64,000 nt of DNA, taken from contig CM054058.1 of assembly GCA_028641055.1 (NCBI GenBank), positions 88,981,927 to 89,045,926 on the forward strand. Reading direction: 5' to 3'. This DNA is from Alopecurus myosuroides. Its lineage: Eukaryota; Streptophyta; Magnoliopsida; Poales; Poaceae. Within the stretch, counting starts at the first letter, position 1. Each line of letters begins with the position of its first letter. Shown here piece after piece: positions 36,073-48,178 of this stretch. The notes under the pieces were generated by a model. It had not been told where the DNA came from and ran no database searches. It saw nothing but the letters and a program-made list of their open reading frames with translations. A program made the translations under genes and the position numbers.

Positions 36073-37964
36073 ATGGATGCTGGTAACTCCCTCTATTTCC
36101 AATCTAGGGTGTTCATCCTCTTTCCCTCATTGGAGACATGTTTGTATTGTGATTGCTTGGTGGTAGAGGTTCCTAGGATGCCCCATTGCATGCTAGAAAC
36201 AATAGGATATCACCCTTTTACCCGATCTAGTTTTAGACCTAGATGAAAATCATCTTAGTTCTGTGTTCGTGGAACCGGATTATCCGGTTCAAAACTGAAC
36301 CAGAAATTTCAGTTGGGTTCTATCTTGTTTCCATAATTCAGAACTGTAGTGATTTTTTGCTAGGAATTTTACGTGATCGTGTTGTGGCTGCTCTTCTATT
36401 ATTCCTGGTATGATTCCTTTTATATGACTCGTGTGTTCTTACCTTTTGCTATCCGTCTATTTTAGTAACTTAACAGGTGGTTCCAATGTTGATGAGTTGG
36501 GCTCTCGCAAGCGTCCTTCCTACAAGGAGACAAGTGATGAGGACCCCGGTGATTCTAGGCCTCCAAGGAAAACTATGAGAAAGGGAAAAGGAAAGTCCAC
36601 TATGGTAAAGAAGACTGTGTCCAAGACGAATAAGGGCAAGGCAACTAGGAAGAACTACAAGTATGACATTTCCACTCCTGAGTACACTGTGATTCGTCAA
36701 AGTGATTGGAACACGGAACCGGGGATGGTGAGATTGAGGGTACCATGTTTTGGTTCTTGGAGCAATCATACATTTCTACGTACATCTATATGGATTACAA
36801 GTTTCCCGTCCGTCCTATGAACCCAACAAAGCTCCAACTTCTCAAAGACAAGCAAGTGTTTTCTCAAGCTTCTAGTGTGGTGGAACGATTTAATCTTGGT
36901 AAGCTCATGAAAACCCGTTGCCCCTACGAAATTCCTCTTGTGGTTCATTTCATGTCCACCTTGGTTATTGGTGAGGATACATGCAACAAGATTCAACGGA
37001 TGACTGGTTCAACCTATTGTGAAGCTCAGTTCTTCAAGTTTGCTAGGACTCTTGGGTACAAGTGGTCATATGACCCTCCTGTTGGCCACCGTATGCATGA
37101 GGTTGACATGCCATACCGAGAGAATATCATGGCTGATATGTATGCCCCTGATTATGTCATTGGGAAGGTGGAAGGACCTTTCCCTTTCTATGATCAGCTT
37201 GTCCGCATCTTCAGGATTTTAATTGCACCAAGTGGAGGCAATAACGATGATATCACTAGTCCTCTTGTCAACCTGTTAGTTCTAGCAAAGAAATGCATCG
37301 AGGATCCCGACACTTCAAATCCCTATCATGTGGATGTTATGGATTTCATCTTCAATGAGCCGAAGAATTCTTTGCTTGGTGGGAACACTATTTCGTATGG
37401 TCCGTACATCATGATGCTTATCAAGGAGACCATGAAGAAGGATTTCAGTGAGCTGCCTATGGAAGATCATCACTTGAAAAAGTTGTACATGAAGAGGGAG
37501 AAACGTCGAGCTGAGCCTACTTCTGTCCCTGAGAGTGGTTGCTTTATGAGGGATGCTCGTTCTAGCGCTGTTGCTACTCCTTGTGTTCCTTGGGTTTATA
37601 TCACTGTTGTGCCTCATATCAGGACGTTGTCCTGGTTTCACCGCAATGTGATTTGCATGAAGATGGATATCCATAGGGAGCAGTATCAGTCACACTACAA
37701 AAATATTGTTATGTCTAGCTCAGCAGATCATTCACCATGTGTGTGGTGGTACCGGTGCCCCTCCTACTGACTTGTTCCCCGACTCGTATGCTCAGTGGTC
37801 TTCCACAACTTGTGCTCCTTGGGCTCAGATTGAGGATGGTCTTTTGTATCACAGATCCCGCCACCTCTTCCAGTGCTCCAGCTGCTGATGATGTTAATGA
37901 CGAAGCTGCAGAAGGAGAGTCCGATACTTCAGCTGGGGAGTCTTCCGAGGAGTATGATGCCTAG
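36073..37964 (+). pseudogene. Extra (env-like position) ORF of the Sirevirus-like element
   Basis: A short first exon (36073-36082, ATG in good context) ends at GGTAAC. An acceptor TTAACAG ends at 36476, and the frame continues through a Lys/Arg-rich segment (about 36500-36690). A frameshift near 36715-36725 moves it to the frame read from 36706, which stays open to 37770. Remnants reach the acidic end EESEEYDA-like tail at 37964. The central part resembles the 'putative plant transposon protein' type found in many plant retroelements. No convincing signal peptide or membrane anchor is seen, so an envelope role is unsupported. Function unknown. Confidence 0.6.
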
Positions 37965-38018
37965 CTTATCATGGGACGTTAGCATCACTGCTTTTCTCCT
38001 TTTTCGTGTCTCGATGCC

Positions 38019-38030
38019 AAAGGGGGAGAA
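38019..38030 (+). other. Polypurine tract of the Sirevirus-like element
   Basis: AAAGGGGGAGAA, a few bases before homology to the 5' LTR resumes. Confidence 0.7.
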
Positions 38031-38033
38031 GTA

Positions 38034-38797
38034 GTCTATTAGGACTACATGGGATTTGCATGGGTTCAGGCACAAGCATGGGTTCAATCCGAATTCCACT
38101 AGGAGGGGGGGGGTGCGGCCACCTCCTAGTTGGATTGAGGGAGGGACTTCTTCCCCCCAAGGAAGGTCCTCCCCCTCATCCGACTATATAAAGGATCCCA
38201 GGTCTCTAAGCAAAATACATCAATTGGCTCTCAAGCCCCTCTGTATTTCTCTAGTAGAATTTGAGTGTCTAATTAGAGCTTCTTCTAATTGGGGTTTTAA
38301 GGTGTCCTCTCCAATTCTACCTAAAAGTGCATCTCTTAATCCCTAGTGTTTTGTGTGTTAGTTAACAATACCAATAATGTTATTTATAAAGGTGTTAAGT
38401 GGTACAGGTGTTTAGTTATTCACTCGCATCGAACACTGGAAAAAGGTGAAGATACACGAGACATATTTGGTCCTGGTGGTAACCGGATATTTTGGATCAA
38501 CTGGAATATTCGATTGTGAAGATTTTCTCCAAAAATGGCTAAGGACCAAATGTTTCTGAGCACTAGAGGTATCCGAAAATTTCTAGGGCACCCGGATATT
38601 TCGATTCGGAATGATCTGCGCAAAACAGCTAAGGACTTGGAGTCTCTATGCTCTGGAGTCTTCCGGTTGGAAGTGAAGAGCTCGAAATTCTGCTAAGTCA
38701 CAAAACAGATTTCGTACTGGTGGTTGCCGGAAATTTGAACCGCAATTTCGGTTTGGTCAACTGGTTGTCGAGTTATCAGATTTAAAGCAGAACACCC
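38034..38797 (+). mobile_element. 3' LTR of the Sirevirus-like element, truncated
   Basis: Collinear with 27347 to about 28145 of the 5' LTR. It includes AATCCGAATTCCACTAGGAG, the CTATATAAAG TATA-like site and GTGTTAGTTAACAATAC. Homology ends near AGCAGAACA (38797), so about half of the LTR is missing. Confidence 0.7.
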
Positions 38798-39069
38798 TCT
38801 GATCTCCTCGTGGATGGGAGCCCGCCTCCATGTCTCCATTGGACTCTGTCTTCATGCCGGTGAAAAACTGCCTCCCATAAATTTTTAGTTTTTTTCGCGG
38901 ACTTTTGTAGAACAAATTTTCTGAAACAAAAGCATGAAAAAATGGTATTGGGCATCTTGTTAATAGGTTAGTCGAAAACGCCTAAAAATGATGTAAAAGT
39001 ATAGTGGAACCATGTAACAATGACACAAAACAAGCATGAAACAATCAGAAATTATAGATCCGTTTGGAA
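38798..39069 (+). mobile_element. Short LTR-like fragment
   Basis: Contains TTTTTTCGCGGACTTTTG and ATTATAGATCCGTTTGGAACGTATCAG. These resemble the common Triticeae retroelement phrase ATAGATACGTTGGAGACGTATC. Family not determined. Confidence 0.35.
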
Positions 39070-39838
39070 CGTATCAGACGTTCATATTGACTCCTACAAG
39101 TTATACGAAGAAAATCTGTTGAATATGTTGGTTATCAAGTATGTTCCCGTTACTTCACGATACCAATCAATACCTCGAGGTAAAATGAATGAAATGACCA
39201 TGATTAAACTGTTTAATCACAATGTCATATTATCCTTGATGTCTGATATGATTGCTTTTCTCGTTACCGTGCTATAGTATCCCCATAACTTACGTAATGC
39301 CTTTGTCTATGCAGACTTGTTAATAGATACTATCACACCGAGTGGATCCTGGATACATCTTTCTATTATCTAGATGAGTAATTCTCAGCCTTGAACTATC
39401 ACGCTGAAATACATACCTTCTAGGATACCCAGTAATAGCCTTTTTTATCACCCAGTTTACGGTTCCAAATATTCTCATGGTCAAAGGAATCAAACAAGTT
39501 AACCATGCCGTGATGATACTATTTATATCAATGCTAAATTAGATCTCGTAGTGTCTCAATTTTTTTGGGTCTGCCTAGCCACAATGTTGAAACAAGAATG
39601 CCCTCATTAATATTGACAAACAAATGTCCATGGCCATGAAAACATGGTCATCTGATTTTAGTGAGTTTTTCTAAGAGACAAGGCAAATGACTAATGGGTG
39701 TGTTTATGTCTCTGCAGTTACGTATGAGTTTTTCCTCTGAATCTCACATTCAATGAGCATAGGAGTTATATCATAAAAATATAATATATTAATCACAAAA
39801 CGTATGTATTTTTATTGTCTCTCGGGCATACATCCAAT
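39070..39838 (-). mobile_element. LTR fragment, BARE/Angela-like, minus orientation
   Basis: Read on the minus strand from 39838 it starts TATTGGATGTATGCCCGAGA and contains AACCGTAAACTGGGTG, CGGTAACGAGA and GGAGTCAATATGAACGTC in the same order as 25802-27346. It is thus a related LTR in the opposite orientation. Confidence 0.5.
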
Positions 39839-41312
39839 ATAAAATGCCATAAGTTCTTCTTTGATGCGCACGGGTGACATCCATTGCATAAAAAGACTAG
39901 TGTTTACCTGTGACGCTAGTTAAAAATTCTAGAGATCTACGGGGGTAACGACCGCCAGCCCAAGAGATGGAATGTTAAATTCGGTATCAGAACCCAACCC
40001 CCGTGCTTACACGGTTCAGGGGTGCGAATATGTTCCTGCACTATGGACGTGTGTCAACATGGGACGTTCTTTACTTTGGAGTTGACCGACCAAGACATCG
40101 GTCTTCTAAGGCAGGGTATAAGTGACATGTTGGCAGACGACATACGAATCTATAGAATACCAGATCAACAAGAAGCATCTTTTTTCCAAAAATCATATAC
40201 TAATATTCAAAATGGATGAGACAATGTGACGAAGGGCTTTTGGTCTACTAGAAATCGAATTGGGTGGTATTGCTCTATGTAGCTTCCTAAGTTAATACCC
40301 GCACTATAAGCTACCGGAATTATCGTGGAGGATAATGAAACACAATAGCCAAAGCAAAAATAAATTTTATTTGTTGAGTGCGCAATTTTTTTTCTTCTAC
40401 AATGCTTTATTTGTTTGTAAAATTTTAGAATACAACAAGAGGTTCACATTACAAGTGGGTCATGATGTCCTTATATTATCCATGCAGGATTAAAATTTGG
40501 ACATGACTTCGGAAATTTGTGTTTACGGTGGGTCACATTCTCAATCGACTTATAATTGGGCTTAAATTCTAACAATACGCCAACAAACTAGTACCTTAGA
40601 GAAATGGTTTCAAATCTTGTGAGGACTTTCCAATCAAAAAATCCGGTGAGGACTTCATGGTATATCACCCCTAGTAGTTCCATTTCAACTCTCGTCATGT
40701 GATGTGGCCCCCTTTTGGTCCGTTCTTTTCAAACTACTCATTCTCATCAAGGAAAAAATATAAAGAACTTAGGATTGATCGGTAGGATACCCAAGGGAAC
40801 TTATAGTATCTCTAGCACATAAGGATACCCAAGGGGTTAGGGTATACCATCCTAACCCCGACACAACGATCTGGGCCGCTATGCGCGAAACGGCACAAAA
40901 AGGCGATTCAGAGTCTAACCGTCGCCTCAAAGCCCCTAGGGAGGAGCACAACTTCGCGGTGGCCGCGCACAAGCCCACCGTGAAGTACTATCAAGGGATT
41001 GATGACCCTTGAGCTCGCTGGTGTGTAGTACCAGCTCGCCCTCAAGTAGTAGTAGAGTTAGGGTTTGGTGGTGGTATTGAGACATGTGTTTGTGGTGTTT
41101 AAAAATGTGTTTGTGATTGAATTGTGTTTGTGACGATGAACTTTGTTTGTTAATAAACTGTATTTGTGATGATCATAGTTGAAATTTGGCGCTTAGTCTT
41201 TTATTCCAAGTATGAGGAGTACCACTTTCCGGCACCTGCCCGATGCATCTCCAAAACCGTAAAACCCATTTCCGGCATCTCGAACTAATTCTGTGGTGTG
41301 ATTTTCAAGGTA
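39839..41312. other. Intergenic, unassigned
   Basis: No gene recognised. 40853-40985 has open, GC-richer sequence (WAAMRETAQK.. in one frame), perhaps a transposon ORF remnant, followed by GTTTGTGATG-rich repeats to 41180. Confidence 0.35.
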
Positions 41313-41473
41313 CTCCCTCCGTTCCTATATATAAGATGTTGTAGCTATTGATTATGTTGCCTAGATACATGCTAATATGAGTGAACATGTGCACTAAAAG
41401 TTGTCTAGATACATGTAGATATGTGTGTATATGGAAAATGGCTAAAACATCTTACATTTAGGAACGGAGGGAG
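41313..41473. mobile_element. Stowaway MITE
   Basis: 161 bp, ends CTCCCTCCGTTCCTA and TAGGAACGGAGGGAG, TA on both sides (41311-41312, 41474-41475). AAGATGTT and AACATCTT extend the inverted repeat. Confidence 0.93.
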
Positions 41474-41475
41474 TA

Positions 41476-42896
41476 GTATATATCTGCTAGAGCTCTAATA
41501 GTTCAGCCCATTTGCAGTGCAGCCGCCGCTGTAATTTACTTCTGCTTAGGATTCCAAGTTCGAAGATGTGATGTAACTGGTTGCATAATATACGGCCGGT
41601 GGGTGCGTTCTCTCGTGTACAGCGTACATCGCGGTCTATATGCATTGGGCGCCAAGGACGCACTGCCAATTCCGTGCCTCGGATGTTCGGTACCGTGAAG
41701 TGACGTGTAGAGAGAAAAGAAAGCTACGCATGTAGCTTACGATTCACGTTCGTCCATCCACACGCATGATTTTCGCTTGGAAAATTTTGTCAATGGGCTA
41801 GATTGAATAGCTACTCCCTAATTATATTGATCAGTGTCCATCTCCTCTCTTTCTTTTCGATCAAATCAGTGTCCATCTCTTTGATTAGGCTAGCGAATCA
41901 ATCGGCCGCCTAGCGGTCGATGACTACTAATCGCCTAGTTAGCCACTACTAATAAGCTAGTCCTTTCACACGGTAAACCGTAGTACTACCAAGGAGTTAT
42001 TTCAGTATAAGAAAGGAATATTACCATTGCTGTCGTTGTGCCTAGTCTGTGTTGTCACTTTGCCTTCTCCAATTTACTCAGTTCTCACCGTAATACCGAA
42101 AGAAATACTAGGCATATGCTGCACATTATATATATAGATTAATTAACTGACACTACTAAGAGAGACTGCGAGCGTTCTATAAAACAAATTATTGGGCCGT
42201 TGTTGACGCGGAGACTAGAGGGCGCGATTATACGTACTACCATCTTGTACTTTTCTGGAACTATTGTTACAGACGTTCATCAGCAGCTAGTGCCTAGTAG
42301 GACATGCCATTATGTTAGGCCTCCCACAGTTGGATTGTTTTCCTTCATATTTTCTCTCTGCTTCGTTTGTGCATTGCATCGCACATTTACTGATCTACAA
42401 TTTGAAGTGCCATCTTCTTAATTACATGTCCTGATTTGTGGCTGGTGTGGGAACTAAGCATGGCTAGCTGCATCAGGAAACAAAATCAAACCACAATGCA
42501 GAGTACTAGGAGTAGCACTAGAACTGGGCACACCGTTTATAATGCCCTCATGATAGGTGTTGGTACTTGCTGCTACTACTAAATTAAGAATCTAGCTAGG
42601 CCACGAGATTCCACACGGCAAGCAAAAGAATAGTGCTAGTGTCGACGAGTATCACTCATCCTAAACAGATAAGATGTAGAGCCTACGTGTAGCGTAATAT
42701 ATAGACACGACTACTGCGTAACTAAGCATGATCATCACTGCTGCTACGGTCATGTGGTAAATCATTGGTGGCTCGACCGATCCATCAATGCCTCCCCGAA
42801 TCTTCGCCGCTTAATCATGGATCTTTCGGACCAGATGTCAACACACCTAATCTCAGTCACTGCTCGATGTTACTAGCTAGCTAGTTCACAGTAGCA
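41476..42896. other. Intergenic
   Basis: AT-rich sequence with short CTAGCTAG runs. No gene, RNA or clear transposon seen. Confidence 0.4.
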
Positions 42897-42901
42897 AGCA
42901 A

Positions 42902-43350
42902 TGTTACACGCAATAGCAAAACAACGACGAAATTAAGCAAGATCAAACCAACGGGGACACGAGATTTTAACGTGGAAAACCCTTCCAACAAGGAAGAGAA
43001 AAAACTACGGACGTCAGCCAGCAATACTTCACTATTTCGGGGTGAGGTTACAATCGCGCCGAGATTTACAATTTTATGGCTTATCCCGTGCGGCGGCTTA
43101 CAAGAGGTATATAAAGGCGGTCCTGACCTAACTAGGTCGCTAACAGGTAATCCAACTCCGACTCGGTAACAACTCGTACCGTACCGCGGGGGGCTATCGC
43201 CCCCCGCTCCCCCCTCCGTACAGCCCACGTTTGTGCGGGCCGAGTGTGGGGCCAACTTCAGACTGCGTTGCGCCTTCGGCTCCACTTCGTCTGAAGTTCG
43301 GCCTTTATCATTATATACGAATATGAATTTGGATCACCATAAAAATAACA
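42902..43350 (-). mobile_element. 3' LTR of copia C
   Basis: 449 bp. It holds about 96 bp absent from the other LTR, around 43170-43270, including a GC hairpin (GCGGGGGGC..GCCCCCCGC). Confidence 0.9.
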
Positions 43351-43447
43351 CTCCACCTTGAGACAAAATTCTTCTTGTAGCATAAATGAGAACCTTCACA
43401 TGAAACGCACAAAAGAAAACACCTTCGGCGCCACAGAGCCTCTTGGG

Positions 43448-46400
43448 CTAAGCAGTGATACCAACTAAGCTTGAGCAAAGCTCAAACTTAGTAATAGGAA
43501 CTGGCTTTGTCATCATATCAGCAGGATTATCATGAGTACTAATCTTGGATACCTTCAGCTTACCTCGTGCTACAACATCACGCACGTAATGGTACTTGAC
43601 ATCAATGTGCTTTGTTCTCTCATGGAACATCTGATCCTTAGTAAGGTAAATAGCACTCTGACTATCACAAAACAGGTTAATGCAAGTATTATCTCCACAA
43701 AGCTCAACAAACAGACCTTTCAACCAAACTGCCTCTTTGCATGCTTCAGCAATAGCCATATACTCAGCCTCAGTAGTAGATTGTGCAACAACACCCTGCA
43801 AGGTAGCCTTCCAGCTAACGGCACATCCACTAATCGTAAACACATAACCTGTGAGGGATCTCCTCTTATCCAAGTCGGCAGCATAATCTGAATCCACATA
43901 GCCTGCGAGTCTCTCACCAGTCTTGCCAAATTTCAAGCAAGCTTTGGATGTGCCGCGAAGGTACCTAAAAATCCACTGAACAGCTTTCCAATGTTCTTTA
44001 CCAGGATTAGCCATGTATCGACTGACCAAACTCATAGCATATGATAAATCAGGCCGAGAACACACCATGACATACATTAAGGAACCAACAGCACTAGCAT
44101 AAGGAACTCGTGACATGTACTCAATGTCTTTGTCAGTAGTAGGACATTGCAATGCTGACAATTTGAAGTGTGAAGCAATAGGAGTATTAATAGACTTTGC
44201 ATCATGCATATTAAAACGATGAAGGACTTTCTTAATGTAATTCTCCTGACTAAGAAATAGCAATCTAGATTTTCTGTCTCTTGAAATTTCCATACCTAGA
44301 ATTTTCTTAGCAAGACCAAGATTCTTCATCTCAAACTCACTACTCAACTGTTTCTTCAATGTAGTGATTTCTTTCATGCTCTTGGCAGCAATTAACATAT
44401 CATCAACATATAGCAGCAAGTATATAGGTGATTCATCAACAAATTTAATGTACACACAGCTATCATATTCAGACCTCTTAAAGCCATGTGACATCATAAA
44501 AGAATCAAACCTTTTATACCATTGTCGAGGAGACTGTTTCAAACCGTAAAGAGACTTCTTTAGCTTGCACACGAAATCCTCTTTACCAGGGACTATGAAC
44601 CAATCAGGTTGGTCCATGTATATTTCCTCCTCAAGTTCTCCATGCAAAAACGCAGTCTTCACATCTAACTGCTCAAGCTCAAGATCATGCATAGCAACAA
44701 TACTAAAGAAAGTACGAATAGAACTATGCTTGACAACAGGTGAGAACACATCATTATAATCCACTCCTGGAATCTGACTGAAACCTTTTGCTACTAACCT
44801 TGCCTTAAACCTCGGAGGCTCACTGGGAGATAAGCCCTCCTTTCTTTTGAATATCCACTTACAGCGGACGGCCTTCTTTTGTTAAGGCAAGCGCACAATA
44901 TCCCATGTGCCATTCTTCTCAAGTGATTGCATCTCTTCGTGCATTGCACCAATCCACTTGACACGATCAACCGAAGCAATAGCTTCATTATATGTAGCAG
45001 GTTCAGCATCATTCTCTACCTGTTCTGCATAACTTAGAGCAAAATAAACAACATCACATTCCTCAATTAAACGAGTACTAGGTCCTTTATTCCTCTTCTC
45101 TCTGCGCTCTGCAATAGACAAATTTTCTTGCTGCACAATAGGAGGTGAGGGCGGCACAATATCCTCCTCATCAATTTCAGTTTCCTCCTCATCCAGGTGG
45201 TCTAGCTCCACCTGCAAACGAACTCGTGGTTCGTCCTTATCAGAAGAATCTGGCATAACATCAGTTGACAAACTGTCCTCATACATAACAGATTCATTAA
45301 ACACAAACACTTCTTCTAACGAAAGTCTTTTTGGTTTCCGGGCTCCACAACTTATATCCTTTTACTCCAGAACCATAACCAAGAAATAAGCACTTAATAG
45401 CTCTAGGCTCTAATTTTCCATTATCAACATGAGCATAGGCAGTGCAACCAAAAAATTTCAGTTGTGAATAATCAGCTGACTCACCAGACCATACCTCAAT
45501 AGGAGTTTTCTTGTCAAGAGGGATGGATGGTGACCTGTTAATCAAGTAGCAGGCAGTGTTGGCAGCCTCAGCCCAAAAACGCCTATTCATGCGGGCGTTA
45601 GACAACATGCAGCGAGCTTTGGAGATGATCGTCCTGTTCATCCGCTCAGCTACACCATTCTGCAGAGGTGTGTATGAGATGGTGTGATGCCTGACAATGC
45701 CTTCCTGCACACAATAATCATCGAAAGCATGCGAACAAAATTCGCCACCATTGTCAGTACGAAGCAACTTCATCTTTCTTTCAGTTTGCTTTTCAATCAT
45801 AACTTTCCACTCTTTAAAAGCATCAAAAGTATCATCCTTAGTTTTCAGGAAATAAGGCCAAACTCTTCTAGAGTAATCATCAATGATAGTAAGCATATAA
45901 CGAGCACCACCATAAGAGGGCTTACGTGAAGGCCCCCACAAATCAGCATGTACATAATCCAATGTACATTTAGTGGTATGAACGGAAGCATTAAACTTAA
46001 CTCTCTTATGCTTACCAAATACGCAGTGTTCACAGAACGACAACTTACTCATATTGCAGTTCTTCAGAAGTTCTCTCTTCACCAATTCTGCCATACCATG
46101 TTCACTCATGTGTCCAAGTCGCTTATGCCAGAGCTTAGTTGTACTTGGATCATCATTAGTAATAACAGCAGCAGTACCAGACAATGTACTACCTCTAAGG
46201 ATATATAACTTGCCAGAATCACCAATCATAACAATGAGAGAACCTTTTGATACCTTCAGGCGTTTATCCCCTCCGGCGTACTTGTACCCATCACAGTCAA
46301 GGGTACTCAGCGAGATCAAATTTCTCGCCATGGATGGTATGTGTTTCACTCCCGTCAATGTACGTGTCATCCCACCATGGGTCTTGATCTGAACAGATCC

Positions 46401-47441
46401 AACGCCAACAATGTGACATTTGTTGTCGTTCCCCACACGCACAAAATCTCCAGTCTGCACAGCCTCATAAGAACTGAACCAATCTTTGTTACAGCAAATA
46501 TGAAACGAACAAGCAGTATCAAGAATCCACTCATCATCACGGGTAACACATGCAGCAAAAACAGCTAGGCATTCACCATCCGAACTATTATCACCAGCAA
46601 CAACATCAGCCTTACCAGTACCATTACCATTACCGTCAGATTTATTTTTCGGTTGGTATGTGCCGTTCCTTTTCTCCTTGTTCTGCACCTTCCAGCAATC
46701 CTCAATGGTGTGATTGGTTTTCTTACAATACCTGCAGAACTTGTCACGTCCTTTAAACTTGGAACGGTCCCTGCTCTTATCTCTGTTGTTGTTGTTGTAG
46801 TTGTTATCTCGCTGCTCTGGTCTGCCTCGAACCTGCAATGCACCGTCTTTGGAGGACGATGGGTTAGACTGCACCATAACTTTCATCTTTTCTCTGGTCT
46901 GCAGGGCCTCACAAACTTCCGCGAGGGTTAGTTCATCGCGGCTTAACAGTATGGTATCACGCAGGTTTGTAAAAGAGCTAGGCAGCGAACATAACATCAG
47001 AAGAGCTAAATCTTCATCATCATATTTTACCTCCATCGACACTAGGTCGGACACGATCTCCTTAAAGATCGACAAGTGGCTCATGACAGAACCACCATAT
47101 TGCATCTTGAGTGAGAACAACTTCATCTTTACGTGCATCTTGCTGGTGAGATCTTTTGACATGCAGATCGATTCCAGCTTGACCCACAACGCAGCCGCGG
47201 ATTTCTCCAACAGCACCTCTTGCAATATATCATTAGACAGATGAAGCTGAATCAACGACAAAGCCTTACGATCTTTGCGTTTCTCCTCGGCAGTCCAATC
47301 CTTGGCTTCCTTATTCCCGAAAGAATCTAGCGCCTCATCAAGATCCGATGCTTGCGACAGAACCGCACGCATCTTTACTTGCCACAGAGAAAACCTCGTC
47401 TTGTAGTCCAGCAACGGTAGATCAAACTTCATCGATGCCAT
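43448..47441 (-). pseudogene. Copia C gag-pol, two lesions
   Basis: 47441-45297 encodes 714 residues: Gag (MASMKFDLPLLDY start), CX2CX4HX4C knuckle (CRYCKKTNHTIEDC), protease DTACSFH, and integrase with HKRLGH, HADLWG, RTDNGGEF and NGVAERMNR. A frameshift near 45300 moves the frame to 45310-44882, where a TAA stop (44884-44882) interrupts it. The same frame then continues through RT ([14 protein letters not shown] near 44400) and RNase H to 43448. With one frameshift and one stop it is otherwise well preserved. It could be supplied in trans by an intact relative. Confidence 0.9.
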
Positions 47442-47461
47442 CGCGAATCCCTAATCTGAAA

Positions 47462-47477
47462 CAGGGCTCTGATACCA
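47462..47477 (-). other. Primer binding site of copia C
   Basis: On the minus strand TGGTATCAGAGCCCTG, matching the initiator-Met tRNA complement, two bases inside the 5' LTR. Confidence 0.88.
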
Positions 47478-47479
47478 CT

Positions 47480-47832
47480 TGTTACACGCAATAGCAAAAC
47501 AACGACGAAATTAAGCAAGATCAAACCAACGGGGACACGAGATTTTAACGTGGAAAACCCTTCCAACAAGGAAGAGAAAAAACCACGGGCGCCAGCCAGC
47601 AATACTTCACTATTTCGGGGTGAGGTTACAATCGCGCCGGGATTTACAATTTTATGGCTTATCCCGTGCGGCGGCTTACAAGAGGTATATAAAGGCGGTC
47701 CTGACCTAACTAGGTCGCTAACAGGTAATCCAACTCCGACTCGGTAACAACTCATCCTCCGGCTCCACTTCGTCTGAAGTTCGGCCTTTATCAGTATATA
47801 CGAATATGAATTTGGATCACCATAAAATAACA
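47480..47832 (-). mobile_element. 5' LTR of copia C
   Basis: 353 bp, TGTTA to TAACA. It is the shorter LTR form. Confidence 0.92.
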
Positions 47833-47837
47833 AGCAA

Positions 47838-48178
47838 AGGTGGGGCTACCCTGCCCAGCACGTCTATTAGGCCGGTGCCACTGCACCATCCGTTATAGTC
47901 TCGCCACGTCAGTTTTTACCCTCATCTCACCCCACTCTCATCACAATCTCACCCCACGGTGCCAGTGCACGGGCTATAGTGCCAGCTCTCACTTCTCTCT
48001 CCTCCACATCACCATTTCTTTTTCAGATTAAGTTATTTCACTCGCTTCTGTGTAGACATTCAAAATAATAGAAGAAAATTATTTTATTGAACTAAAAATG
48101 TTACCGATTACATAATAATTAAAAAAATTGCATAATAAATTTAAAAAATAACATAATAAATTGAAAAAATTACATAAT
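47838..48178. other. 3' side of the Harbinger-type element
   Basis: 47872-47970 holds GGTGCCACTGCACC and GGTGCCAGTGCACGGGCTAT, which can fold on each other. TTA at 47867 before GGCCGGTGCC could be a Harbinger-type target/terminus, but no matching far end was found. AT-rich after 48050. Confidence 0.35.

Larger units (their letters stand above)
27347..38797 (+). mobile_element. Degenerate Sirevirus-like Ty1/copia element
   Basis: 5' LTR to 28883, initiator-Met PBS at 28886, gag-pol 28938-35288, extra ORF 36073-37964, PPT 38019-38030, 3' LTR from about 38034, broken off at 38797. Four traits point to the Sirevirus genus (SIRE1/Maximus-type): Gag with a long coiled coil, an additional ORF after pol, short CCGG palindromes in the LTR, and an extra purine tract after pol (ATAGGGGGAG at 35347). 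LTR identity is roughly 85% by eye, so it is old. Confidence 0.72.
42902..47832 (-). mobile_element. Complete Ty1/copia retrotransposon C (4931 bp)
   Basis: Minus strand. 5' LTR 47480-47832, PBS 47462-47477, gag-pol 47441-43448, PPT at 43351-43364, 3' LTR 42902-43350. Target duplication AGCAA at 42897-42901 and 47833-47837. LTRs are nearly identical apart from a 96-bp length difference, so it is young. The lineage differs from copia A (protease DTACSFH type). Confidence 0.95.

Noticed and set aside
36073..37964. Calling the extra Sirevirus ORF a true envelope gene
   Set aside because: No signal peptide, transmembrane anchor or cysteine pattern was seen; only its position matches an env gene.
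40022..40219. 65-codon ORF in the 39.8-41.3 kb spacer
   Set aside because: Short, no start context or recognised domain.
46653..47244. Plus-strand ORFs of 92-147 codons
   Set aside because: Antisense shadows of copia C gag.
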